Source: Dryocola sp036489025 (GTDB lineage Bacteria; Pseudomonadota; Gammaproteobacteria; Enterobacterales; Enterobacteriaceae). From it: a stretch of DNA of 64,000 nucleotides. The stretch is from assembly GCA_036489025.1 (NCBI GenBank), contig DASXGN010000051.1, forward strand, positions 1 to 64,000. The letters are read 5' to 3'. Under the pieces are notes generated by a model. That model had not been told where the DNA came from, did no database searches, and worked only from the letters and a program-made list of their open reading frames with translations. Shown here piece by piece: positions 46,138 through 54,190 of the stretch; the first letter of the stretch is position 1; each line of letters opens with the position of its first letter. The translations under genes and the position numbers were made by a program.

Positions 46138-47283
46138 TTAGCTCTGCGCGACTTTGCGTGGAATAAAGTCGTTGGCTACCACTTCGCCCCTTTCCTGCTG
46201 CTGTCGAGGCTGCGGGATTTCAGGTATGGCAACGTCCAGGTGAGGGAACAGCAGTTCGCCAACGCGGTACGCCTCTTCCAGATGCGGGTAGCCGGAGAAG
46301 ATAAAACTGTCGATGCCGAGCGCCGCGTATTCATTAATACGGGCGGCGACGGTTGGACCATCGCCAACCAGCGCCGTGCCCGCACCGCCGCGTACCAGAC
46401 CTACGCCAGCCCACAGGTTAGGGCTGATTTCCAGCCTGTCGCGTTTGCCGCCGTGCAGGGCCGCCATGCGGTGCTGCCCTACGGAATCAGTGCGGGCGAA
46501 AGCGGCCTGGGCTTTAGCGATGGTGTCCTCATCGAGCTGGGAAATCAGGCGATTAGCGGCCTGCCAGGCTTCTTCATTTGTTTCGCGCACGATGACGTGC
46601 AGACGGATGCCAAATCTTACCGTGCGGCCCTGTGCGGCGGCTTTGGCCCGCACCTGTTCAATCTTCTCTTTCACCAGATGCGGTGGCTCTCCCCACGTCA
46701 GATAAAGATCGACCTGCTCGGCGGCAAGATCCTGAGCGACGTCAGACGAGCCGCCAAAGTAGAGCGGAGGGCGAGGCTGCTGCACGGGCCTGAACAGCAG
46801 CTTCGCGCCTTTCACCCTGATGTGCTTGCCTTCGTAGTCCACCGTTTCGCCTTCCAGCACGCGCCGCCAGACGCGGGTAAATTCTGCGGAGGCTTCGTAG
46901 CGCTCCGTGTGATCGAGAAACACGCCGTCTCCGGCCAGCTCTTCCGGATCGCTGCCGGTCACGAGATTAAACAGCGCGCGTCCGTTGGAAAGTCTGTCCA
47001 GCGTGGCGGCCTGACGAGCGGCAACGGTTGGGGAAACTACGCTCGGGCGCAGGGCGACCAGAAACTTCAGCCGCTGCGTCACCGGAATCATGGAAGCGGC
47101 GACGAGCCAGGCGTCCTCGCATGAGCGCCCGGTGGGGATCAGCACGCCGGTAAATCCAAACCTGTCTGCCGCCTGGGCGATTTGCTGCAAATAGCCATAG
47201 TCGGTTGGGCGGGCCGCATCGTTGCTGCCTAAGTAGTGGCCGTCGCCGTGGGTGGGCAGAAACCAGAACAGATTGAGGCTCAT
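46138..47283 (-). CDS. ssuD: Alkanesulfonate monooxygenase
   Basis: SsuD (381 aa, the E. coli length) uses FMNH2 and O2 to release sulfite from alkanesulfonates in the cytoplasm. It is a luciferase-family TIM barrel: MSLNLFWFLPTHGDGHYLG at the start, the LVTGSDPEELAGDGVFLDH segment near residue 111 and a variable lid rich in Arg near residue 295. The start overlaps the ssuA stop by four bases. Reduced flavin comes from SsuE in the same operon. Confidence 0.97.
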   Translation of the reverse strand: MSLNLFWFLPTHGDGHYLGSNDAARPTDYGYLQQIAQAADRFGFTGVLIPTGRSCEDAWLVAASMIPVTQRLKFLVALRPSVVSPTVAARQAATLDRLSNGRALFNLVTGSDPEELAGDGVFLDHTERYEASAEFTRVWRRVLEGETVDYEGKHIRVKGAKLLFRPVQQPRPPLYFGGSSDVAQDLAAEQVDLYLTWGEPPHLVKEKIEQVRAKAAAQGRTVRFGIRLHVIVRETNEEAWQAANRLISQLDEDTIAKAQAAFARTDSVGQHRMAALHGGKRDRLEISPNLWAGVGLVRGGAGTALVGDGPTVAARINEYAALGIDSFIFSGYPHLEEAYRVGELLFPHLDVAIPEIPQPRQQQERGEVVANDFIPRKVAQS

Positions 47284-48257
47284 GATTTATCTCCTTTTAC
47301 AGCACCGGCGGGCTGCCAGATGCGGGTGCGAATGTCGACTTTGACGGGAACTAAATGGTTGTCGTAAAACAGGTCGGCGGTGTGCTGCTGCTTATCAGCC
47401 GTGGCCGCGCTGACCGGAGTTATTTCTGTAGGAGGCCGATGGTCAAAATAGGTCGCGATGACCGGCTCCGGCAGGCCCATCATCTTCGCCAGCAGGGCTA
47501 CGCTTTCCGCGCGTTTGCTGCGGGTCAGAGCATCGGCCTCGCTGAAGGCTTTCAGGACGTTTTGTAAAAACTCACCGTTTTGCTCGGTGTACGGGCGCGA
47601 GGCAAGGTAGAACGAGCCCGTTTGGTTGAGCCCGGTGCCGTCGGCCAGCACTCTGACCCCGCCGTTAAGCAGGGCAGCAGAATAGTAGGGGTCCCAGATT
47701 GCCCAGGCATCAACGTTACCCTGCTGGAACGCGGCGCGAGCATCCGCCGGAGTTAAATAAGCCGGCTGAATATCGGTAAAGTTAAGCCCGGCTTTTTGCA
47801 GCGCCCGCAGGACGAGATTGTGCGAGCTTGAGCCTTTCTGGAAGGCCACCTTATGGCCTTTCAAATCGGCCACGGTTTTTAGCGGGCTGTTCTCGGGCAC
47901 GAGGATCACTTCCGCTTTAGGCTTGGCGGGTTCGGAGCCGACGTAAACGAGATCGGCCCCGGCAGCCTGGGCAAAAATAGGCGGAATATCGCCGGTGCTG
48001 CCCAAATCAATGCTGCCTACATTCAGCGCCTCTAGCATCTGCGGGCCTGCGGGAAACTCAATCCAGGATATTTTGGTTTCCGGGTAACGTTGTTCAAGGA
48101 ACCGGTGGCTCTTGGCCAGCACCATGCTGACGGATCCTTTTTGATAGCCGATGCGCAGCTGTTCGGGGGCCGAAGCCGCGGCATTCGCTGCGAGGCTCAG
48201 GCCGAACGCGCCGGTTAAAACGAGCCATGGGGCCGTGCGTTTGAGGAAATTAAACAT
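47280..48257 (-). CDS. ssuA: Alkanesulfonate-binding periplasmic protein
   Basis: SsuA (325 aa; E. coli 319) captures sulfonates in the periplasm for SsuBC. A signal peptide covers about residues 1-28 (FNFLKRTAPWLVLTGAF... ANA), followed by the NMT1/SsuA-like domain starting EQLRIGYQKGSVSMV. The N-terminal signal sequence differs from E. coli, but the mature part is very similar. The ATG at 48257 lies in the last eight bases of ssuE; a much longer upstream frame was not used because it lies inside ssuE. Confidence 0.95.
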   Translation of the reverse strand: MFNFLKRTAPWLVLTGAFGLSLAANAAASAPEQLRIGYQKGSVSMVLAKSHRFLEQRYPETKISWIEFPAGPQMLEALNVGSIDLGSTGDIPPIFAQAAGADLVYVGSEPAKPKAEVILVPENSPLKTVADLKGHKVAFQKGSSSHNLVLRALQKAGLNFTDIQPAYLTPADARAAFQQGNVDAWAIWDPYYSAALLNGGVRVLADGTGLNQTGSFYLASRPYTEQNGEFLQNVLKAFSEADALTRSKRAESVALLAKMMGLPEPVIATYFDHRPPTEITPVSAATADKQQHTADLFYDNHLVPVKVDIRTRIWQPAGAVKGDKS

Positions 48258-48825
48258 GGGCGACTCCCTGCGGGCTAAAAGGAGAGGCAACAGAGAAATC
48301 ACGGCGGTGTAATGCCTGCCAGAAGGTTTCCAGCGCCACATCCAGCCGTTGTTGCAGGTTGGCGGTGAAGACGGGTTTGTGCTGGTAGTCCGCGACCTGC
48401 GAATCATCGGCAAAGACGCCGTGCAGAATCTCCTGCGCTTTCAGAGCGTTCAGCACGGGCTTGAGGGCATAATCTACGGCAAGCATATGCGCCACGGTGC
48501 CGCCGGTGGCCAGCGGCAGGACGACTTTCTTTTCCAGCGCGCGCTCAGGCAGCAGGTCCAGCAGCGTTTTCAACGCCCCGGCGAAAGAAGCTTTATAAAC
48601 GGGCGTGGCGATAATCAGCCCGTCTGCGTCTGCGAGCTGTTCAACAAGCGCTTTCAGGGCCGGACTTTCAAAGCGTGCATAGAGCAAATCTTCCGGCGCA
48701 AAGTTTTGCAGATGCCAGTGGCACACCTCGACATCCAGGGCGCTTAATTTTTCTCGGGCGTACTCCAGCAGGGCGCTGGAACGGGACGGGAAGCGAGGGC
48801 TTCCGGCAAGGGTAATCACGCGCAT
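48250..48825 (-). CDS. ssuE: NADPH-dependent FMN reductase SsuE
   Basis: SsuE (191 aa, the E. coli length) supplies FMNH2 to SsuD. It has a flavodoxin-like fold with the phosphate loop LAGSPRFPSRSSALLEYA near residue 6 and the ATPVYKASFAGALKTLLD segment near residue 75. It is the first gene of ssuEADCB. In E. coli the operon is turned on by sulfate starvation through Cbl and CysB; the AT-rich upstream stretch (48840-48890) could hold such sites, but I could not place them. Confidence 0.96.
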   Translation of the reverse strand: MRVITLAGSPRFPSRSSALLEYAREKLSALDVEVCHWHLQNFAPEDLLYARFESPALKALVEQLADADGLIIATPVYKASFAGALKTLLDLLPERALEKKVVLPLATGGTVAHMLAVDYALKPVLNALKAQEILHGVFADDSQVADYQHKPVFTANLQQRLDVALETFWQALHRRDFSVASPFSPQGVAHV

Positions 48826-48964
48826 CTCTACTCCTTATAACTAATTGTTTGCTTATCGTTAACTTTGATAACAATTAAAGGGGATAGTGGCAGAGCGGCG
48901 TTATTCCACTAAATGATTTATTTGATAAACAAATGCCAAAAATTGAATAAGAAGCGAGCAGGGA

Positions 48965-48980
48965 GAGAAAACGATTGCGC
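48965..48980 (+). promoter_or_regulatory. PurR-type operator upstream of pyrD
   Basis: The 16-mer GAGAAAACGATTGCGC matches the reversed PurR consensus (ANGNAANCGNTTGCNT) at 10 of 12 fixed positions, missing only the two outer bases. E. coli pyrD is a known PurR target, and the site lies about 95 bases before the pyrD ATG. Confidence 0.6.
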
Positions 48981-49040
48981 CCAAACGGACTTTTTTGTTG
49001 CAGGTCAATTCCATTCACCCGCGCGATCGATAATAATACG

Positions 49041-49070
49041 GCCCCGGTCTGCCCACCGGAATCCAGGAGA
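49041..49070 (+). promoter_or_regulatory. pyrD leader hairpin near the ribosome site
   Basis: A GGCCCCGG start region is followed by a CCGGT/ACCGG stem (49044-49048 with 49055-49059) and the AGGAGAG ribosome site. E. coli pyrD is controlled by pyrimidine-sensitive choice of the first transcribed base: C-started longer RNAs form a hairpin that blocks translation. The same elements are visible here, so the same control is inferred. Confidence 0.55.
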
Positions 49071-49074
49071 GTTC

Positions 49075-50085
49075 ATGTACTACCCCTTCGTTCGTAAAGC
49101 CCTTTTCCAGCTCGATCCCGAGCGCGCTCATGAAGCCACATTCCAGCTATTACGTCGCGTGACAGGTACGCCGCTTGAGTGGTTCATACGCCAGAACGTG
49201 CCGTCTAAACCGGTTAACTGCATGGGGCTGACTTTTAAGAACCCTCTTGGCCTGGCCGCGGGCCTGGATAAAAACGGCGAATGTATTGACGCGTTTGGCG
49301 CGATGGGCTTTGGCTCAATCGAAATCGGCACCGTAACGCCGCGTCCTCAGCCGGGCAACGACAAGCCGCGCATCTTCCGTCTGGTTGAGGCGGAAGGGCT
49401 AATTAACCGCATGGGATTTAATAATCTCGGCGTAGATAACCTGGTCGAGAACGTTAAAAAGGCTCATTTTGACGGCGTGCTGGGCATTAATATTGGTAAG
49501 AATAAAGACACGCCGGTTGAACAGGGCAAAGACGACTATTTGATCTGTATGGATAAAATTTATCCATATGCTGGCTATATTGCGATCAATATATCGTCAC
49601 CGAATACGCCAGGATTACGCTCGCTGCAATACGGCGAAGCGCTGGACGATCTTTTAAGTGCGATAAAAAATAAGCAGCAGGCGTTGCAGGAATTGCATCA
49701 TAAATATGTTCCGGTGGCCGTCAAGATCGCTCCGGATCTTTCCGAAGAAGAATTGATCCAGGTGGCAGATAGCTTAGTTCGCCATAATATTGATGGGGTC
49801 ATCGCAACGAATACTACGCTGGATCGCAACGTCGTGCAGGGCATGAAATATTGTGATGAAACGGGTGGCTTAAGCGGTCGCCCGGTTCAGCTTAAAAGCA
49901 CAGAAATTATTCGCCGGCTGGCGCAGGAATTAAAAGGTCAGCTGCCCATCATTGGCGTTGGCGGAATTGATTCGGTGATTGCGGCCCGTGAGAAAATGGC
50001 TGCGGGTGCATCGCTGGTGCAGATTTATTCTGGCTTCATATTTAAAGGCCCACCGCTGATAAAAGATATCGTCACCCATCTCTAA
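49075..50085 (+). CDS. pyrD: Dihydroorotate dehydrogenase (quinone), class 2
   Basis: PyrD (336 aa, the E. coli length) oxidises dihydroorotate to orotate at the inner membrane and passes electrons to quinone. The N-terminal helices that form the quinone tunnel (MYYPFVRKALFQLDPERAHE) are followed by an FMN-binding barrel; the catalytic serine is in INISSPNTPGL near residue 175. The frame is open to 48913, but ATG 49075 with AGGAG before it gives the family start. Confidence 0.97.
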   Translation: MYYPFVRKALFQLDPERAHEATFQLLRRVTGTPLEWFIRQNVPSKPVNCMGLTFKNPLGLAAGLDKNGECIDAFGAMGFGSIEIGTVTPRPQPGNDKPRIFRLVEAEGLINRMGFNNLGVDNLVENVKKAHFDGVLGINIGKNKDTPVEQGKDDYLICMDKIYPYAGYIAINISSPNTPGLRSLQYGEALDDLLSAIKNKQQALQELHHKYVPVAVKIAPDLSEEELIQVADSLVRHNIDGVIATNTTLDRNVVQGMKYCDETGGLSGRPVQLKSTEIIRRLAQELKGQLPIIGVGGIDSVIAAREKMAAGASLVQIYSGFIFKGPPLIKDIVTHL

Positions 50086-50101
50086 GCTTTATCATTTCCA
50101 G

Positions 50102-50137
50102 ACAACCAGGGCTTTATTTTCGGCCCTGGTTGTTTTA
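50102..50137 (+). terminator. Terminator after pyrD
   Basis: An 11-bp stem, ACAACCAGGGC/GCCCTGGTTGT with a ten-base loop, is followed by TTTAT, 17 bases after the pyrD stop. Confidence 0.85.
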
Positions 50138-50250
50138 TATTCCGTTGCTGTTGCTAAATTAATCATATTGGTCTTTTATTAATATGGCATTTAACCAGAC
50201 GGCGACATGGATGTTTTAAGTTTGCGGAATAAACGAAAGGGTCAATAAAT

Positions 50251-50793
50251 ATGCGGATTAAACCGGACGATAGTTGGCGTTGGTATTACGATGAAGAGCA
50301 CGATCGAATGATGCTCGATTTGGCCAATGGAATGATTTTTCGGTCCCGTTTTCCGCGCAAAATGCTTACGCCGGATGCGTTTGAAAACTCAGGGTTTTGT
50401 GTTGATGATGCGGCGTTATTTTTCTCCTTTGACGAGAAATGCCGCGAGCTTCCGTTAAGCAATGAGCACCGTGCAGAGCTGGTACTGAACGCGCTGGTCG
50501 CCATTCGTTATCTCAAACCGCAAATGCCAAAAAGCTGGCATTTTGTCTCCCACGGCGAAGAGTGGCAGCCGCTTGCGGGCGATGCGGCCTGCGTGTGGCT
50601 GAGTGAAGATATGCAGCAGGTGAACCTGCTGGTGGTAGAAAGCGGCGACAACGCCGCGCTGTGCCTGCTGGCCCAGCCCGGACTGATGCTCGCCGGCCGC
50701 ACGATGCAGCTGGGCGATGCGATTAAAGTGATGAATGACAGACTGAAACCTCAGCCCGCACGCAACAGCCTCAGTCTCGACCAGGCGGTTTAA
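50251..50793 (+). CDS. zapC: Cell division protein ZapC
   Basis: ZapC (180 aa, the E. coli length) bundles FtsZ filaments and stabilises the Z-ring in the cytoplasm. The family start MRIKPDDSWRWYYDEEHDRMMLDLANGM and the middle segment ALFFSFDEKCRELPLS are present. It has no membrane segment. Its stop overlaps the convergent ycbX stop by four bases. Confidence 0.95.
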   Translation: MRIKPDDSWRWYYDEEHDRMMLDLANGMIFRSRFPRKMLTPDAFENSGFCVDDAALFFSFDEKCRELPLSNEHRAELVLNALVAIRYLKPQMPKSWHFVSHGEEWQPLAGDAACVWLSEDMQQVNLLVVESGDNAALCLLAQPGLMLAGRTMQLGDAIKVMNDRLKPQPARNSLSLDQAV

Positions 50794-51902
50794 AGCGTTT
50801 CCAGCTTTACGTCACCGGCTGGCACGCAGCTACAGCACAATATTGTGCCATCGGCACCCACGGCGCTCTTCTTCAACGCTTTCACTTCTCCTTCCAGCAA
50901 CTGGACCCGGCAGCTGCCGCAAATTCCTGCCCGACAGGAGTAGGGGACGCGAATGCCCTGTTGCTCCAGCTGCTCGAGCAGAATTTGCTGATTGTTGCCC
51001 TTGAACGACTGGCCCGCCCAGTCAATTGCCACGACGCTTTCGTGCTGCTCGAAAGGTTCGATCTCTTCTTCGGCTGCGCCCGCGCCGTAAACTCTGGCGG
51101 GTTTGGTGGCCAGCACCTCCAGTTCGTCGCCAACGCGAATCACGCCGCTGTTGCGGGCAATCAGGTTTTGCCCAAAGTCTACGTCGCCGTTGTCCTGCGC
51201 GGTGCGGAAGCTTTGTAGCGTGGCAAGCGGCTCGCCGGAAGGATGCTTACGACCTTTTTCCGGGCTGACGGTGGTGAAAATGCAGCGGCTGCACGGTTTT
51301 GCCACGTCAAAAGTAATGCCGCCAATGCGCACCACCTGCCAGGTATCTTCCGCCCAGGCCTGCGCGCCGGAGACCACCAGATTCGGGCGGAACTGAATCA
51401 TTTTCACGCTGGCCGGGCAGCGATTTTGTAAATCGCGCAGCGAGGCTTCGTTGGTCAGCAGGAACGGGAAGCCGTCGGCAAAGGACAGCGGCACTTCTTC
51501 AAAGCGTTTAACCCGGCGTGTCAGCGTTTCGCCGACCCAGCGCAGCTGCACGGGACGAGAAAATAAACCGCTCAGCCAGCTGTTTATCTCTTCCGGCGCG
51601 ATAAGCGCGGTGAAATGGTTGCCCCAAACTTCAGTTGCGGCAGGCTGTTGTTCGAAATCGGCAAATCGCACGCTGGCGCTGCTGCCGTCAGCGGCGCTGA
51701 GATATAAACCATCCTGCAGGAGCGCCGGAGTAAACAACACCATCTGCGGAAACTGACGCGCGGTAATAAAGGTGCCATCCGGCTCGGTGATCATAAATAT
51801 ACGGTCAAACGCCAGCCCGCTGGTGGCGACCTGTGCATGCGAAAGGGCGAGGCCGCGCATGGATTTAACCGGATGAATATAAAGTTGGGATAAGCTGATC
51901 AT
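50790..51902 (-). CDS. ycbX: YcbX, MOSC-domain molybdoenzyme with ferredoxin domain
   Basis: YcbX (370 aa; E. coli 369) reduces N-hydroxylated bases such as 6-hydroxylaminopurine using molybdenum cofactor. An N-terminal beta-barrel (MOSC_N) is followed by the MOSC domain with the cofactor cysteine in DVAKPCSRCIFTTV (near residue 203), and a C-terminal 2Fe-2S plant-type ferredoxin domain with CRAGICGSC near 325 and LCCSC near the end. In E. coli it works with CysJ as electron donor. Confidence 0.95.
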   Translation of the reverse strand: MISLSQLYIHPVKSMRGLALSHAQVATSGLAFDRIFMITEPDGTFITARQFPQMVLFTPALLQDGLYLSAADGSSASVRFADFEQQPAATEVWGNHFTALIAPEEINSWLSGLFSRPVQLRWVGETLTRRVKRFEEVPLSFADGFPFLLTNEASLRDLQNRCPASVKMIQFRPNLVVSGAQAWAEDTWQVVRIGGITFDVAKPCSRCIFTTVSPEKGRKHPSGEPLATLQSFRTAQDNGDVDFGQNLIARNSGVIRVGDELEVLATKPARVYGAGAAEEEIEPFEQHESVVAIDWAGQSFKGNNQQILLEQLEQQGIRVPYSCRAGICGSCRVQLLEGEVKALKKSAVGADGTILCCSCVPAGDVKLETL

Positions 51903-52001
51903 GCGCCCTCCGTGCGTGTCCCCGGCGTGACTTAGGGCTGCAAGGAAGTCGGCGGCAGCCTGAATGCCGGAGGAGAGTTAAAATATAAGATGGGCAACTT
52001 T

Positions 52002-52029
52002 ATGACATGCGTGGCGGATTAGCTATAAT
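52002..52029 (+). promoter_or_regulatory. Candidate sigma-70 promoter for rlmKL-uup
   Basis: ATGACA (52002-52007, five of six to consensus) and a perfect TATAAT (52024-52029) are spaced by 16 bases. The predicted start is about 32 bases before the rlmKL ATG. Confidence 0.65.
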
Positions 52030-52067
52030 GCGCCACTATTTTTCTTTTTTTACCGATAAGTGACGAT

Positions 52068-54185
52068 ATGAATTCTCTGTTTGCCAGTACGGCGCGTGGG
52101 CTCGAAGAGCTGTTAAAAACTGAACTGGAAGGACTGGGTGCACAAAACTGCCAGGTAGTTCAGGGCGGCGTACATTACCAGGGGGATTCTCGTCTGGTCT
52201 ATCAAAGCCTGATGTGGAGCCGCCTGGCGTCACGCATCCTGCTGCCGCTGAGCGAATGTAAGGTCTACAGCGACCTGGATTTGTATCTGGGCGTGCAGGT
52301 TATCGACTGGCCGGCAATCTTTGGCCCGGACGCCACTTTCGCGGTGCATTTCAGCGGCCTGAACGAAACTATTCGCAACAGCCAGTACGGCGCGCTTAAG
52401 GTAAAAGATGCGATTGTCGACTCATTCACGCGCAAAAACCTGCCGCGTCCAAACGTCGATCGCGAGCAGCCGGATTTGCGTATTAACGTCTGGCTGAATA
52501 AAGACACCGCCAGCATCGCGCTGGATTTAAGCGGTGAAGGCCTGCATCAGCGCGGCTATCGTGACGCTACCGGCGCCGCGCCGATTAAAGAAACGCTGGC
52601 TTCGGCTATTGTGATGCGTTCCGGCTGGCAGCCGGGCACGCCGCTGCTCGATCCGATGTGCGGTTCCGGTACGCTGCTGATTGAAGCGGCAATGATCGCC
52701 ACCGACCGCGCTCCTGGCCTGCATCGCAAACGCTGGGGCTTCCTCGGCTGGGCGAAACATGACGTTGAGCTGTGGAAAGAAGTGACCACCGAGGCGCAGG
52801 TTCGCGCCCGAAAAGGCCTTGGCGACTACACCTCTCGTTTCTTTGGCTCCGATAATGATTCCCGCGTGATTGAACGCGCGCGCGCCAATACCCGTCGCGC
52901 CGGGCTGGCCGATCTTATTACCTATGAAGTGAAAGACGTTGCCAAATTGACTAATCCGCTGCCGGAAGGCCCGACGGGCACGGTTGTCAGCAACCCGCCT
53001 TACGGCGAACGTCTGGACAGCGAACCGGCGCTGATTGCTCTGCACAGCCTGCTGGGCCGCAATATGAAGTCGCAGTTTGGCGGCTGGAATCTGTCGCTGT
53101 TCAGCGCCTCACCTGATTTGCTGAGCTGCTTACAGCTGCGTGCGGATCGCCAGTTCAAAGCCAAAAACGGCCCGCTGGACTGCGTGCAGAAAAACTACCA
53201 GCTGGCGGAAAATGCTTCCGGCACGGCGGGTGGCCAGCTGGCGGAAGATTATGCCAACCGCCTGCGCAAGAATATTAAGAAGCTCGACAAATGGGCGCGC
53301 CAGGAAGGCATTGAATGCTACCGCGTTTATGATGCCGACCTGCCTGACTATAACGTTGCGGTTGACCGCTACGGCGACTGGGTCGTGGTGCAGGAATATG
53401 CCCCGCCGAAGACCGTCGACGCCAACAAAGCGCGCCAGCGCCTGTTTGACGTGATCGCCGCTACGCTTTCCGTGCTGAAGCTGCCGTCCAATCGCCTGAT
53501 TCTGAAAACCCGCGAGCGCCAGAAGGGGAAAAGCCAGTATCAGAAGATGGATGAGAAGGGCGACTTCATGGAAGTCAGCGAGTACAACGCGCGCCTGTGG
53601 GTCAACCTGACCGACTATCTCGATACCGGCCTGTTCCTCGATCACCGTATCGCCCGCTACATGCTGGGCAAAATGAGCAAAGGTAAAGACTTCCTCAACC
53701 TGTTTGCCTACACCGGCAGCGCGACGGTTCACGCCGGTCTGGGCGGGGCGAAAACCACCACCACCGTTGATATGTCCCGCACCTATCTGGAGTGGGCGGA
53801 GCGCAACCTGCGCCTCAACGGCCTGACCGGCCGCGATCATCGCCTGATTCAGGCCGACTGCCTGGGCTGGCTGCGTGAAACCGACGAACAGTTCGACCTG
53901 ATCTTTATCGATCCGCCAACGTTCTCGAACTCAAAGCGTATGGAAGAGTCTTTTGACGTGCAGCGCGATCACATCGATTTGATGACGGATCTGAAGCGCC
54001 TGCTGCGCCGCGGCGGCACTATCATGTTCTCCAACAACAAACGCGGTTTCAAAATGGATTTTGACGGGCTGGCTAAGCTTGGCCTTGAAGCGCAAGAAAT
54101 TACCCAAAAAACCCTGTCGCAGGACTTCGCCCGCAACCGCCAAATTCATAACTGCTGGCTTGTTACCCACAAAGCCAAGGATTAA
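52068..54185 (+). CDS. rlmL: 23S rRNA methyltransferase RlmKL (fused m7G2069 / m2G2445 enzyme)
   Basis: A 705-residue fusion (E. coli 702) that modifies two guanines of 23S rRNA. The N-terminal half has a THUMP domain (about 45-155) and the m2G2445 methyltransferase with DPMCGSGTLLIEA near residue 196 and NPPYGERL near 309. The C-terminal half (RlmK) has NLFAYTGSATVHA near 543 and DPPTFSNSKRM near 615. The uup gene begins five bases after the stop. Confidence 0.97.
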   Translation: MNSLFASTARGLEELLKTELEGLGAQNCQVVQGGVHYQGDSRLVYQSLMWSRLASRILLPLSECKVYSDLDLYLGVQVIDWPAIFGPDATFAVHFSGLNETIRNSQYGALKVKDAIVDSFTRKNLPRPNVDREQPDLRINVWLNKDTASIALDLSGEGLHQRGYRDATGAAPIKETLASAIVMRSGWQPGTPLLDPMCGSGTLLIEAAMIATDRAPGLHRKRWGFLGWAKHDVELWKEVTTEAQVRARKGLGDYTSRFFGSDNDSRVIERARANTRRAGLADLITYEVKDVAKLTNPLPEGPTGTVVSNPPYGERLDSEPALIALHSLLGRNMKSQFGGWNLSLFSASPDLLSCLQLRADRQFKAKNGPLDCVQKNYQLAENASGTAGGQLAEDYANRLRKNIKKLDKWARQEGIECYRVYDADLPDYNVAVDRYGDWVVVQEYAPPKTVDANKARQRLFDVIAATLSVLKLPSNRLILKTRERQKGKSQYQKMDEKGDFMEVSEYNARLWVNLTDYLDTGLFLDHRIARYMLGKMSKGKDFLNLFAYTGSATVHAGLGGAKTTTTVDMSRTYLEWAERNLRLNGLTGRDHRLIQADCLGWLRETDEQFDLIFIDPPTFSNSKRMEESFDVQRDHIDLMTDLKRLLRRGGTIMFSNNKRGFKMDFDGLAKLGLEAQEITQKTLSQDFARNRQIHNCWLVTHKAKD

Positions 54186-54190
54186 TTGTC

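Noticed and set aside
48913..49074. A 54-residue N-terminal extension of PyrD
   Set aside because: The frame is open by chance through the control region; the ATG at 49075 has the ribosome site and the family start.
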